NCBI GenBank assembly: GCA_949298075.1
Contig: CASFVA010000066.1
Span: forward strand, 62,001-126,000
Direction of reading: 5' to 3'
Origin: an uncultured Lentisphaeria bacterium
GTDB lineage: Bacteria > Verrucomicrobiota > Lentisphaeria > Victivallales > Victivallaceae
DNA length: 64,000 nt
Shown in pieces: positions 1 through 8,439 of the stretch (positions are counted from its first letter, which is position 1; the number at the start of each line of letters is the position of its first letter). The position numbers were made by a program, and so were the translations under genes. The notes under the pieces are model-generated. The model was not told the DNA's origin and did not search any database. It worked only from the letters and a program-made list of their open reading frames with translations.

Positions 1-2
1 GT

Positions 3-299
3 TCGGCCCTGATCGGCGGCGGACTCGGCCTGACCGCCGCGCTGTCCGTTCTGGCGGCGACCGCGTTCCGGAATCCGGCGGTCCTCTCCGCAATGCCGGC
101 CGCAGCGCTGCTGGTGTGTTACCTGACGGCGGGAGCGCTGTGGTTTCCCATCCAGCTGCTGATGCTGGACTTCTTCGCCGACCAGATCGGAGTCGGGTGC
201 TACCGTGAGCGCCCGCACTCCCGCCTGAGCGCCAGTCGGCCGGCCGGCCGGAACCGCCGGCTCAAACGGCGTGCAACCGCCGGCGGGAGGCGGGAATGA
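3..299 (+). CDS. C-terminal end of a membrane protein, possibly MreD (partial)
   Basis: The reading frame is open from the window edge to a TGA at 297-299; the 5' end lies outside. The visible 98 residues hold two strongly hydrophobic stretches rich in Leu, Ala and Gly, then an aromatic segment (WFPIQLLMLDFF) and an Arg-rich basic tail. The stop overlaps the start of the downstream PBP2 gene as ATGA, so the two are translationally coupled. In many bacteria mreC-mreD-mrdA is the order of the rod-shape operon, and MreD is a small polytopic membrane protein, so MreD is the best guess from position. The residues themselves carry no decisive motif, and another membrane protein is possible. Confidence 0.5.
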   Translation, partial: SALIGGGLGLTAALSVLAATAFRNPAVLSAMPAAALLVCYLTAGALWFPIQLLMLDFFADQIGVGCYRERPHSRLSASRPAGRNRRLKRRATAGGRRE

Positions 300-2161
300 A
301 TCGGAGGAACTTCGCCGCCGCCTCTCCGGCGATTCTGGGTCTGCCCCGGCTGCGGGTGATCGTACTTTTCGGCGTGATGCTGGTCGCGTTCGGCGTCATT
401 GCGGTCACCCTGTTCATGGAACAGATTCAAACCGGCGAAACCCATCGGTCCAAAATTCTCCGTCAGTCAGTCCGCCGCATCCGGATTCCGGCCCGGCGCG
501 GCAGCATCTTCACCCGGGACCAGCAGCTGCTGGCCGGCAACCGGCCGGTTTACAACCTGTTGTTCTACCCCGAGGAAATGCGGCAGCGGCGGCTGCGGCT
601 AACCATCGACTACATCATGTCCGCCGCCGACCGGATCGCCGCCGCAACCGGCCGCCGGCACGACCTCGACCGGGATCAGGTGCTGCGCCATCTCAACACC
701 CGGCCCGGATTGCCGCTGGAGGCATTCACCGACCTCACGCCTGCGGAAATCGCCAAGGCGCTGGAATGCATGCGGGAATTGCGGGGCACCGGAATTCAGG
801 TGGACAGCGTGCGCAGTTATCCCGGCGGCCCCCTGGCGGCTCATCTGATCGGCTACACCCGGCTGGACAGTCCCCGAGAAGCCGAGGACCGGGCCGATTT
901 CTTCTATTACGTGCCGGACCAGACCGGCTGCTCCGGAGTTGAAAAGGCTTTCGACACCCTGCCGGAAAGCCTCGGACTGCCCGAAACTCTGCCCGGACTG
1001 CGAGGTCGCCCCGGCTATTCCCTGGCCCAGGTCGACCATCTCGGATTCATCCACCGCCATCTGATTGAAAAAATCGAACCGATTCACGGCAACAATGTCA
1101 TTCTGACTATCGACAGCCAGGCTCAGCGCACCGCCGAGGCGCTGCTCGCCGGACGCCGGGGAGCGCTGGTCGCTCTGGATGCCGACACCGGCGACATTCT
1201 GGCGGCAGCGTCAACGCCCGGTTTCGATCTGAGCCGTTTTTCACCCCGGATTCCGGCCTCCTACTACAAGGAACTGCTCGCCAATCCCGGCCGGCCGCTG
1301 GTCAACCGGGCTTTTTCCGGAGTGTACACGCCCGGATCGATTTTCAAAGTGCTGAGCGCAATGGCCTTTTACGATGCCGGAGTGGACCCCGCCGCCACCG
1401 TGCGCTGTGACGGCTCCGTGACCGTCGGCAATGCCGCGATCCGCTGCGCCGCCTACCGGCGGGGAGGTCACGGCGAAGTGAATTTTGTCAACGCACTGGC
1501 CTGGTCCTGCAATTCCTACATGATTGAGAACGCGCTGAAAACCGGTCCGGACCCCATCCGACAGGCGGCGGAATCGGCCGGAATCGGACGCAAAACCGGG
1601 GTGGAACTCTCCGAATCCGCCGGAGTGTTTCCGTCCGACGCCGCCAAGCGCCGGCGTTTCGGCACCCGGTGGAACCGTTACGACACCGCGCTGCTCTCAA
1701 TGGGCCAGGGCATCATCGCGCTGACGCCGCTTCAGGCGGCGCTTTACTGCGCCGCCATTGCCAACGGCGGAACCATGTACCGGCCGCACCTGGTCGACAG
1801 CGTGGTGGATGGCTTCGGCACGACGCTCTACCGGCGCGTTCCGGTTGAAACCGGCCGGCTGGCAGTATCCGAAGCGGCACTGGAACAGGTGCGCCGCGGC
1901 ATGTCGGACGTGGTCAATACGCCCGAAGGTTCCGGCCGCCGGGCCGCAGTCGAAGGACTGACCGTCTACGGCAAAACCGGTTCAGCTGAAGTGGGTTCGC
2001 GGGAAAACCGCCGACTTACCACCTGGTTCATTGCCTTTGCCGCCCACCGCGGACGCACCGTGGCGCTGGCGGTGGCGATCGAGGGTGGAGCCAGCGGCGG
2101 AGCCGACTGCGCCCCGATCGCGGGTGATTTTCTGCGGAGTTATCTGCTGAACGGGCGATGA
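296..2161 (+). CDS. mrdA: Penicillin-binding protein 2, peptidoglycan transpeptidase
   Basis: Class B PBP of 621 aa, the normal size for PBP2, which crosslinks peptidoglycan during cell elongation. One N-terminal membrane anchor lies at about residues 20-44, followed by a dimerisation domain and the transpeptidase domain. The three penicillin-binding motifs are present: SIFK with catalytic Ser348 and Lys351, SCN at 404-406, and KTG at 560-562. The ATG overlaps the stop of the preceding MreD-like frame by four bases. The 3' end overlaps the convergent nudC by 22 bases. FtsI is the alternative, but the N-terminal RGSIF region and the neighbour favour PBP2. Confidence 0.93.
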   Translation: MNRRNFAAASPAILGLPRLRVIVLFGVMLVAFGVIAVTLFMEQIQTGETHRSKILRQSVRRIRIPARRGSIFTRDQQLLAGNRPVYNLLFYPEEMRQRRLRLTIDYIMSAADRIAAATGRRHDLDRDQVLRHLNTRPGLPLEAFTDLTPAEIAKALECMRELRGTGIQVDSVRSYPGGPLAAHLIGYTRLDSPREAEDRADFFYYVPDQTGCSGVEKAFDTLPESLGLPETLPGLRGRPGYSLAQVDHLGFIHRHLIEKIEPIHGNNVILTIDSQAQRTAEALLAGRRGALVALDADTGDILAAASTPGFDLSRFSPRIPASYYKELLANPGRPLVNRAFSGVYTPGSIFKVLSAMAFYDAGVDPAATVRCDGSVTVGNAAIRCAAYRRGGHGEVNFVNALAWSCNSYMIENALKTGPDPIRQAAESAGIGRKTGVELSESAGVFPSDAAKRRRFGTRWNRYDTALLSMGQGIIALTPLQAALYCAAIANGGTMYRPHLVDSVVDGFGTTLYRRVPVETGRLAVSEAALEQVRRGMSDVVNTPEGSGRRAAVEGLTVYGKTGSAEVGSRENRRLTTWFIAFAAHRGRTVALAVAIEGGASGGADCAPIAGDFLRSYLLNGR

Positions 2162-2976
2162 CGCTCGACGAAGCTTTCAATAATCCGGCGGGCAATGCTG
2201 CCGGGCGGCGGAATCTCGGGCAGGGCGTCGGCCCGGAACCAGCCGAGCGTTTCAAGTTCCGTACCGTCGGGTCGGGCCTCGCCTTCGAGATAGTCGGCGC
2301 TGAATCCCAGCATCAGCGAATTGGGGAACGGCCAGCTCTGGCTGTCCAGATAACGGAAATTGCCGACTGTGATGCCGGTTTCCTCCCGGATCTCCCGGAC
2401 AATCGCCTGTTCGACGCTTTCACCGGCTTCGACAAAACCGGCGATCAGTCCGTAAATGCCGGGCAGGAAATTGCGGTTGTGAGCCAGCAGAATCTCGTTT
2501 CCGCGCAGCACCGCCACAATCACCGCCGGGGCAATCTGGGGATAGAACCGGGTCCGGCAGCGCGGACATACCAGCGCACTGTCGTTTTCCGATTCGGTCA
2601 GCGCTTCGCCGCAGGCGCCGCAGAACCGGTGCTGCCGTCGCCAGACCGCCAGTTCGCGGGCGCGGCAGATGGCCCCGGAGGAACCGGCCGGCAGATTGGC
2701 CAGGGCAAGGCGGGTTTCCACGACTGAAAATCCCTCGGGCAGGTCGGCGAATCCGGCGGCTTCCACCCCGAAGCAGCAGATTCCGTTGAGCTGGCCGACC
2801 GCAATCGCCTCACCGGGCAGATCAATCGCATCCAGCACGTCAGCGACGGACGGCAGCCGACCGTCGGGACCGAGCAGCACCTCCCGCCCGTGGAAAGCAA
2901 CCAGCACGGCCGGCTCCCGCAGCTGTTTCCAGTCAGTGTAACGGCGCGGAGCGGCAGCCGGAACGAAGATCGGCAT
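2140..2976 (-). CDS. nudC: NAD(H) pyrophosphatase, Nudix family
   Basis: 278 aa. NudC hydrolyses NAD(H) to NMN(H) and AMP and can remove NAD caps from RNA. A zinc ribbon uses Cys119, Cys122, Cys137 and Cys140. The Nudix box follows with the full pattern Gly180, Glu186, Arg194-Glu195, Glu198-Glu199 and Gly201. After it stands SQSWPFP (212-218), matching the NADH-specific SQPWPFP array of NudC with one Pro to Ser change. The gene begins 15 bases after the stop of thi4, on the same strand, with no clear promoter between, so it is probably part of the TPP-riboswitch transcript. Its 3' end overlaps convergent mrdA. The ribosome binding site is weak, consistent with read-through translation from thi4. 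Confidence 0.93.
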   Translation of the reverse strand: MPIFVPAAAPRRYTDWKQLREPAVLVAFHGREVLLGPDGRLPSVADVLDAIDLPGEAIAVGQLNGICCFGVEAAGFADLPEGFSVVETRLALANLPAGSSGAICRARELAVWRRQHRFCGACGEALTESENDSALVCPRCRTRFYPQIAPAVIVAVLRGNEILLAHNRNFLPGIYGLIAGFVEAGESVEQAIVREIREETGITVGNFRYLDSQSWPFPNSLMLGFSADYLEGEARPDGTELETLGWFRADALPEIPPPGSIARRIIESFVERHRPFSR

Positions 2977-2991
2977 GATCGGCCGCCGGAA

Positions 2992-3777
2992 TTATTTCGC
3001 CAGCCGGGCCGCCGCCAGCTCCGCCACCCGTTTTCCGGAAAGCATCATGCCGCCGAAAATCGGCCCCATACGATAACCTCCGGCAGTGTTGTTGGCACTC
3101 ATGCCGCAGGCAAAAAGTCCGGGGAAGTATTCCCGGGTGTTCTCCACCGTCGAAGCCTCGCCGGAATCCACCCACATCGGCTTCTCGCCCAGCACACCGC
3201 CGGTCGGGGTGTCGAGCTTGATGCCCGCCTTGGCGGCGGCTAAATTGATGATTTCACTCGGATGACCGGTGCCGTCGATCACCGCCCGGGCCAGCACAGT
3301 CAGCGGATCGACGTGCATGCCGAGCCGCTCCACCGGAGTCCAGTTGATGACCAGCCCGCCGATCTGACCGGACTTGAACACGATATCCTCGACGCTGACG
3401 GCGTTGAAGATCCGGGCTCCGGACTTCATGCAGCCGAAAATCAACCCGGACGCCATCTCCACCGAATCCAGCGTGTAGTATCCCGGGTGGTCGGGAATCG
3501 GAACGTAATTGATATTGAAGTCGTCCAGAATGGGGCGGGCGGCCTCCTGCACCACCACCTCGTTGAAAAGCATGCCGCCGCCCCAGGTGCCGCCGCCGGG
3601 AGCGAGTTTGCGTTCGAAGATCGCGGCTTTGTAACCGGCCTCGGCCAGGTACCGGGCGGCCACCAGCGCCGACGGACCGGCCCCGACCAGGGCGACGTCG
3701 AGGTCGAGGTTTTCCTGCAGCTTGGCGGCGAAGCGCGACACGATCGCGCTGGAAATCACGTGTTCAATAACGGCCAT
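2992..3777 (-). CDS. thi4: Thiazole synthase Thi4 family, probably sulfide-dependent
   Basis: 261 aa. Thi4 makes the adenylated thiazole carboxylate precursor of thiamine from NAD and glycine. The N-terminal half has the FAD/NAD-type dinucleotide motif GAGPSALVA (about 32-40) and a GGGTWGGGM loop. At the position of the yeast suicide cysteine (Cys205 in its CCMDPN context) this protein has His155 (GMHVDP), as in methanogen Thi4 enzymes that take sulfur from free sulfide and turn over many times. The start at 3777 follows an AAGGAG site; an upstream in-frame start at 3888 falls inside the riboswitch and is rejected. A TPP riboswitch and promoter lie directly upstream, and nudC follows after 15 bases. 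Confidence 0.95.
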   Translation of the reverse strand: MAVIEHVISSAIVSRFAAKLQENLDLDVALVGAGPSALVAARYLAEAGYKAAIFERKLAPGGGTWGGGMLFNEVVVQEAARPILDDFNINYVPIPDHPGYYTLDSVEMASGLIFGCMKSGARIFNAVSVEDIVFKSGQIGGLVINWTPVERLGMHVDPLTVLARAVIDGTGHPSEIINLAAAKAGIKLDTPTGGVLGEKPMWVDSGEASTVENTREYFPGLFACGMSANNTAGGYRMGPIFGGMMLSGKRVAELAAARLAK

Positions 3778-3884
3778 TTTCCACTCCTTAAACCAGTTGA
3801 ACCGGCTTGAAAATCGTTCGGCGGCACGCCGGCCCGGGGAGAGGATGCCCGGAATCGCGGCGGAAAGCAGGCAGACCGTCGCCG

Positions 3885-3970
3885 CCACGCGTTCCCTCCG
3901 CCGGCATGATCCGGATCAGGTTCCCCGGGTATGATCTCAGTCCGGAACCGTTCCGGACACCCCGCGCCGC
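3885..3970 (-). ncRNA. TPP riboswitch (THI box)
   Basis: Read on the minus strand, the leader of thi4 contains the conserved THI-box elements in order: a GGGGTG segment, CTGAGA followed by ACCC, then GAACCTGATCCGGAT, ATGCCGGCG and GGAGGGA, closed by a CGCG/CGCG P1 pairing (3963-3966 with 3888-3891). It begins about 10 bases after the predicted -10 element. Between the aptamer and the thi4 start a GC-rich dyad at about 3800-3830 is followed by GATTTT, which could act as a weak intrinsic terminator; the mechanism is not certain. Thiamine diphosphate binding should lower expression of thi4 and probably nudC. Confidence 0.95.
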
Positions 3971-3979
3971 AATCCGGTT

Positions 3980-4008
3980 AATATACCACACCGCGGCCAT
4001 TATTGCAA
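3980..4008 (-). promoter_or_regulatory. Sigma70-like promoter for thi4-nudC
   Basis: On the minus strand: -35 TTGCAA at 4003-4008, a 17-base spacer, and -10 TATATT at 3980-3985. Transcription would start near 3973, immediately before the TPP riboswitch. Confidence 0.75.
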
Positions 4009-4033
4009 CCCGCCGGCAAGTTTTCCGCGCCGG

Positions 4034-5329
4034 TCAGCGAATGCCAGAAGAAGTGGGACGGGGCAGCAGAACAAAGCTGCTCAGGGTGATGGCCCAGGCA
4101 TCGTCGGGCCGCATGGTCTTGGCCTCGTGCCCGGGACCCCAGGAGTCGGTGTAGACGATCTCGCCGGTCTTGTCATTGTAGCCGTTGATAACGCGCAGAT
4201 GGAATCCGATTTTATCGCCGGCGGCTTTTTCCAGTTCCGGGAACGTCATCACGCCCCAGCACACCGGCACTCCCCGGCTGACGTTGGCCCGGATTCCGTT
4301 GATGAAACGGGTCCGCCCCCGGGTGTCGCGGGCCCGCAGCGCCTTGAAAAGTTCGTAGTCGAACTGGGGAAATCCGGAGATGCGCCCGATCTTCATCTCG
4401 GCCTTCCCGGCGCGGCGGGCCAGCCGGTTGTAGTCCCGCAGCGTGCCCGCGCCCTTGCGTCCCTCAAAACCGTCGTACTTGTACAATTCGTCATAACGGT
4501 ACCCGAGGCGGGGTCCGCTGCGCCGGAATATTTCGTCCACTTTGTCGGACGCGGTTCCCCCGGCGGCCCTGGTATCCATGATCTGGGCCACCACATGCTG
4601 GTCGATGTCGGATCCGTAATACCCCAGCACCCGGGCCGCCACCGCCGGCACACAGTAGCCCTTGCTGCCCTGATCCACCATCGGGAGCAGGAAAAAGCGG
4701 GCGCCGTCCTCCCGGGTCCGGACCCGTTTGGCGAGCTCCGCGACATCGGCAATCCCGGTGCGCATCTGCTGACGGATCCGGCCGCCACCGCCCGGCGGAT
4801 CGAAATCGACGGTGATGTATTCCGGACTGTTCCGGTCATTGCTGTAGCGCATGGACAGCACCACCTGGTCATTCTGCCAGGAATTCTGCCGGATTACCGA
4901 ACGGTTCAGGCTCGAACTTTCCCGCCGCGGCGGCCGGCCGTCAAAGCGCTCGGAAAAGCGGGCGGTCAGATCGCGGACCGCGTCGTTGAATTCGCGCATG
5001 TTCCATTTGCCGTGATCGCCCCGGCTGTAGATCGACACGGAGACGTTCTCGAGCCGGCCTTCTTCGGAACACTCAATGCTGATCTCCTGAACCGGATAAC
5101 CCAGCCAGACCAGCTTGGATTTGGAGCCTGGCGAGTACACAATCCGGCGTTTGGTGGAATCAAGAAAGCGGAAGGTTTTCGGATAATTCCGGGCGAGATC
5201 GGCGACGGTGGTTTTCCAGAGCCCGCCCTCCGCCGCCGAGTCGAGCCACTCGGCCAGATCGGCGGCACCGGCGGCACCGGACAGAACCAGTACGGCAAGC
5301 AGCAGGTGAAAAAGTCGGGTCAGCTTCAT
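4034..5329 (-). CDS. Exported C39-like (papain-fold) cysteine peptidase
   Basis: 431 aa with a Sec signal peptide (basic MKLTR, hydrophobic core, cleavage near AGAAD at residue 22-24). The N-terminal half (to about 200) is unrecognised and may be a prodomain or binding domain. The C-terminal half resembles peptidase C39-like proteins: Gln220 in VDQGSKGYC, nucleophile Cys226, His377 in GFHLRVINGY and Asp395 in YTDSWG. It probably cleaves a peptide or protein outside the cytoplasm; no ABC transporter or bacteriocin precursor is adjacent. The start at 5329 has GGAGTG upstream and lies 86 bases after the predicted transcription start; the longer frame to 5431 would begin upstream of it. Substrate unknown. 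Confidence 0.8.
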   Translation of the reverse strand: MKLTRLFHLLLAVLVLSGAAGAADLAEWLDSAAEGGLWKTTVADLARNYPKTFRFLDSTKRRIVYSPGSKSKLVWLGYPVQEISIECSEEGRLENVSVSIYSRGDHGKWNMREFNDAVRDLTARFSERFDGRPPRRESSSLNRSVIRQNSWQNDQVVLSMRYSNDRNSPEYITVDFDPPGGGGRIRQQMRTGIADVAELAKRVRTREDGARFFLLPMVDQGSKGYCVPAVAARVLGYYGSDIDQHVVAQIMDTRAAGGTASDKVDEIFRRSGPRLGYRYDELYKYDGFEGRKGAGTLRDYNRLARRAGKAEMKIGRISGFPQFDYELFKALRARDTRGRTRFINGIRANVSRGVPVCWGVMTFPELEKAAGDKIGFHLRVINGYNDKTGEIVYTDSWGPGHEAKTMRPDDAWAITLSSFVLLPRPTSSGIR

Positions 5330-5421
5330 AACAGAACACTCCGGTTTCGTTTTGAGTTTTGCAACCGCAATCGCACGGCCGGCGGACCGCCGGATTGGCT
5401 TCCGGGGGGCCGGGACGGCTA

Positions 5422-5450
5422 AATATATCACCGCCGCGTGCGCCTTTCAA
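5422..5450 (-). promoter_or_regulatory. Promoter for the C39-like peptidase gene
   Basis: On the minus strand: TTGAAA at 5445-5450, 17-base spacer, TATATT at 5422-5427. It sits back to back with the dxr promoter, with only about 10 bases between the two -35 elements. Confidence 0.75.
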
Positions 5451-5460
5451 CCCAATGGAG

Positions 5461-5489
5461 TGGAAATATCCGAACGGCCGTGCTATCTT
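5461..5489 (+). promoter_or_regulatory. Promoter for dxr
   Basis: TGGAAA at 5461-5466, 17-base spacer, TATCTT at 5484-5489. Predicted transcription start near 5496, which supports the dxr start at 5565 and rules out in-frame starts further upstream. Confidence 0.6.
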
Positions 5490-5564
5490 ATTAGCAGTCC
5501 CGCACCAGACCCGGGCGGAACAAAATCCGGACCTTACAAAGCCAAACCACAGGATTACTTATTT

Positions 5565-6740
5565 ATGCCGGAACCTATCAAGCTCCAAACCGCCGGCGGT
5601 CAGCCCCGCCAGCGGGTGGCCGTGCTGGGGGCCAGCGGCTCCATCGGGCGGAGTGCGGCCGCCGAACTGGCGGCTCACCGCGACCGTTTTGAAGTCGTCA
5701 CCCTGGCCGGCAATCACAATCTGACCGAACTGGTTTCCCAGGCCCGCCGGCTCGGCGCCCGACGGCTGGTCACCGCCGATCCGGACCGGCTGGACGAACT
5801 GCGCCGCACTGCACCGCCGGGAGTCTCCTGCGCGGCCGGGGAAAACGCGCTCATTGAGGCGGCCGCCGCGCCCGACGTCGACATCGTGCTGTGCGCCATT
5901 GTCGGCATTGCCGGAGTCAATCCGGTGCTGGCCGCCCTGCGGGCCGGCAAGCGGGTGGCGCTGGCCAGCAAGGAGGTGCTGGTGATGGCCGGCGACCTGG
6001 TGATGGCCGAGGCCGGAGCCGGCGGCATTCTGCCGGTGGACAGCGAGCACTCCGGCGTTTTTCAATGCCTGGCCGGACGCGCTCCGGAGGAAATCAACCG
6101 GATCTGCCTGACCGCTTCCGGAGGACCTTTCCTGCACTGGCCGGCGGACCGGATCGCCCGGGCGACCATCAGCGACGCGCTGGCCCACCCGACCTGGAAC
6201 ATGGGCAACAAAGTCACCATCGATTCGGCTTCAATGATGAACAAGGCGCTCGAACTGATCGAAGCGCACCACCTTTTCGGAGTTCCCGGCGACCGGCTGG
6301 GCGTGGTCATCAATCCTCAGTCGGTCATGCATGCCTTCATTGAACTGACCGACGGAACCGTGATTGCCCAGCTGGCGGTGCCGGACATGCGCCTGGCCAT
6401 CCGCTATGCGCTGAGTTATCCGGAGCGGCTGCCCGGAACAGTGCCCGGACTGGACTGGGGAGCGCTTGCCCGTCTGGAGTTTTTTGAACCCGACCGCACC
6501 CGTTTCCCGGCGTTGGACTTCGCTTATGCGGCGCTGGAGGCCGGCGGCACCGCCGGCACAGTCATGAACGCGGCCAACGACGTTGCGGTGGAACGTTTCA
6601 AACGCGGCGAAATCACCTTCCCCCGCATCTGGGAAATTATCGGAGCAGCGATGGAGGCCGTGCCGGTCGAGCCGCAGCAATCCATCGGCCAGCTTCATGA
6701 AATCGACCGCCGGGCCCGGGAATTGGCCCGCAGACTATGA
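5565..6740 (+). CDS. dxr: 1-deoxy-D-xylulose 5-phosphate reductoisomerase
   Basis: 391 aa, normal length. DXR converts DXP to MEP with NADPH, the first committed step of the MEP isoprenoid pathway. The NADPH-binding loop GASGSIG is at about 22-28. The metal-binding motif DSEH is at 159-162 (PVDSEHSGVFQ), then SGGPF and the NMGNKVTIDSASMMNKALE segment, all diagnostic. The chosen ATG has AGGATT upstream and lies after the predicted promoter; the 71-residue upstream extension has no family similarity. The stop overlaps the next gene as ATGA. Confidence 0.97.
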   Translation: MPEPIKLQTAGGQPRQRVAVLGASGSIGRSAAAELAAHRDRFEVVTLAGNHNLTELVSQARRLGARRLVTADPDRLDELRRTAPPGVSCAAGENALIEAAAAPDVDIVLCAIVGIAGVNPVLAALRAGKRVALASKEVLVMAGDLVMAEAGAGGILPVDSEHSGVFQCLAGRAPEEINRICLTASGGPFLHWPADRIARATISDALAHPTWNMGNKVTIDSASMMNKALELIEAHHLFGVPGDRLGVVINPQSVMHAFIELTDGTVIAQLAVPDMRLAIRYALSYPERLPGTVPGLDWGALARLEFFEPDRTRFPALDFAYAALEAGGTAGTVMNAANDVAVERFKRGEITFPRIWEIIGAAMEAVPVEPQQSIGQLHEIDRRARELARRL

Positions 6741-8362
6741 TTCCGGCTGCGGCCGGGAAAAATCCGGCGGCCTTTGAGCTGAGGTTCTGGCTGCTGCTGC
6801 TGTTTGCGGCGCTGATCCGGGTCATGCTGCTGAGCTCCGATTTCGCCTATGACGAAATCTGGACTCTGGAGCAGTACGCTCCCCTGCCGGCCGCGGAAAT
6901 TCTCACTGATTTATCCCTGCCCAACAATCACCCGCTCAACACTCTGCTGGTCAAGACGGCCGCGGCCGTCTCCGACGCGATCGCAGTGCTGCGGCTGCAC
7001 TCCTGTCTGGCGGGGGTTGCCGCCGTGGCCCTGCTCGGACTGGCGGTGGCCCCGCTGGCCGGAAACGGTGCGGCGCTCTGGAGCATGCTGCTGCTGGCTT
7101 TGTCGGCGCCGGCGGCGGTCTACGCCCAGCAGGCGCGCGGATACAGCTTGCAGCTCATGTTTCTGGCGCTGTTCTGCTGCGGACTCGTCCGGCAGTCCCG
7201 TCCGGAAAAGCCGGACGGCTTCCGATACTGGCCGGAAGCCGCCGTGGCTGCTGGCGGCATCGGAGCCATGCTCACGCTCAGCAGTTCCGCCCTCTTTCTG
7301 CTGCTGCTGGCCGCGGCGGGCTGGGCCATCCGGCGGCGGCCGCCGGAGCGGACCATGGCGTTCACACTGGCGGCCGGGATCGCAGCCGGAGCTGTTTATG
7401 TCTGGTGGTTCCGCGATGCTCTGGCGGGCACCGCCCGCTGGGGAACGCCGCTGCCGGACGCCGCCGCCTGGCTGACCTTTTTCGGTGAACGGCTCGGTGA
7501 TTTTCTGACTCCGGCGCTGGCCGTGCTCGTGCTGGCCGGCGCGGCAACGGCGTTCCGGGTGACCGGTCCGCTGCTCGGAGCTGCGGTGCTGTCGCTGGTC
7601 TCGGCGTTCTGGACCTGCGGCGGCGGCGCCCGGGTCTATCTGCCGCTGGCCGGAATTTTCGCCGCAGTCGCCGGCATCGGCGCCGACCGGCTGCTCCGGC
7701 GTCTGGATTCCCGGCCGCAACTGCGCGGAACAGCCATGCTGCTGATCATTGCCGCGGCCGGCTCCGGATACTTCATTCAGCTCAAAAGCTGGCGGCTGCC
7801 GGAGTGGAGCACGGTGTTCGACGCGGCGGCGGTCAATCCGCCCGAAGTGCTCATCGTCTATCCGGCCACCGCCGGCTTTCCGCTGGCGTGGAATACCGGG
7901 AGCCAGGCGACCGTGGATCATGCCGTCCGATTGAACGCGGTGAAATCGGACGCCCTGCTCGTCTTCGACACTCCGGGCCGGATCAACGGCATGGATTTCT
8001 CCGGCAATGAAACCGCATTCCAGGTCGCCGCCGCCGGCCGGCCGGTGACCGCCGGAGCCGCGACAGGACGGCTCTACCGACTGACGCCGCTCACCGCGGC
8101 GCCGGCTCCGGACGACGGCGTGGTCGCGGTGGTTCCGCCGGTGGTCTCCCGCGAACAGCTGAACGCGCTGGAAAACATGCTCCGGAACACCGGAATGGAC
8201 TGGCTCCGGCTTAATCCCTGGCTGCGTCCGGAATTCCGGACCGTCGCCGGCATCCGCTGCGGCAGCTTCTGGGGCGGACGGGTGCCGGACTCCGGCGCCG
8301 CCGGGCTGACGGAACTTATGGCCGGCCGGCTGCCGGTGAAATTCTACCGCATCAGCGATTAA
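6737..8362 (+). CDS. GT-C fold membrane glycosyltransferase (PMT/ArnT-like)
   Basis: 541 aa with about ten hydrophobic segments covering residues 15-330 and a soluble C-terminal part. The first extracytoplasmic loop carries FAYDEIWTLEQY with the Asp-Glu pair typical of the GT39/GT83 (PMT_2) superfamily, which transfers sugars from polyprenyl-phosphate donors on the outer side of the inner membrane. A second motif, NNHPLNTLL, resembles the HPP region that follows in this family. It is coupled to dxr by an ATGA overlap, although no biochemical link beyond polyprenyl supply is evident. A terminator follows directly. Acceptor and sugar are unknown. Confidence 0.75.
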   Translation: MIPAAAGKNPAAFELRFWLLLLFAALIRVMLLSSDFAYDEIWTLEQYAPLPAAEILTDLSLPNNHPLNTLLVKTAAAVSDAIAVLRLHSCLAGVAAVALLGLAVAPLAGNGAALWSMLLLALSAPAAVYAQQARGYSLQLMFLALFCCGLVRQSRPEKPDGFRYWPEAAVAAGGIGAMLTLSSSALFLLLLAAAGWAIRRRPPERTMAFTLAAGIAAGAVYVWWFRDALAGTARWGTPLPDAAAWLTFFGERLGDFLTPALAVLVLAGAATAFRVTGPLLGAAVLSLVSAFWTCGGGARVYLPLAGIFAAVAGIGADRLLRRLDSRPQLRGTAMLLIIAAAGSGYFIQLKSWRLPEWSTVFDAAAVNPPEVLIVYPATAGFPLAWNTGSQATVDHAVRLNAVKSDALLVFDTPGRINGMDFSGNETAFQVAAAGRPVTAGAATGRLYRLTPLTAAPAPDDGVVAVVPPVVSREQLNALENMLRNTGMDWLRLNPWLRPEFRTVAGIRCGSFWGGRVPDSGAAGLTELMAGRLPVKFYRISD

Positions 8363-8384
8363 ATCCCGCCGGCCGGGATTGCTT
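8362..8384 (+). terminator. Intrinsic terminator after the dxr operon
   Basis: Seven-base-pair stem AATCCCG (8362-8368) with CGGGATT (8374-8380), five-base loop, then GCTTTT. The stem starts within the stop codon of the glycosyltransferase and its 3' side overlaps the -35 of the next promoter. Confidence 0.55.
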
Positions 8385-8407
8385 TTAGCCGCACCGCCGG
8401 TTATATT
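8379..8407 (+). promoter_or_regulatory. Promoter for lolC-lolD operon
   Basis: TTGCTT at 8379-8384, 17-base spacer, TATATT at 8402-8407. Predicted transcription start near 8414 is downstream of the ATG at 8410, so lolC must start at 8440. Confidence 0.7.
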
Positions 8408-8439
8408 AGATGGAATACACAGAACAACGGAATTTCATC

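Noticed and set aside
3778-3888. In-frame upstream start for thi4
   Set aside because: It would begin within the TPP riboswitch; the start at 3777 has AAGGAG and matches the Thi4 N-terminus.
4127-5422. 431-aa plus-strand open frame opposite the C39-like peptidase
   Set aside because: Antisense shadow; the minus-strand frame has a signal peptide, binding site, promoter and catalytic residues.
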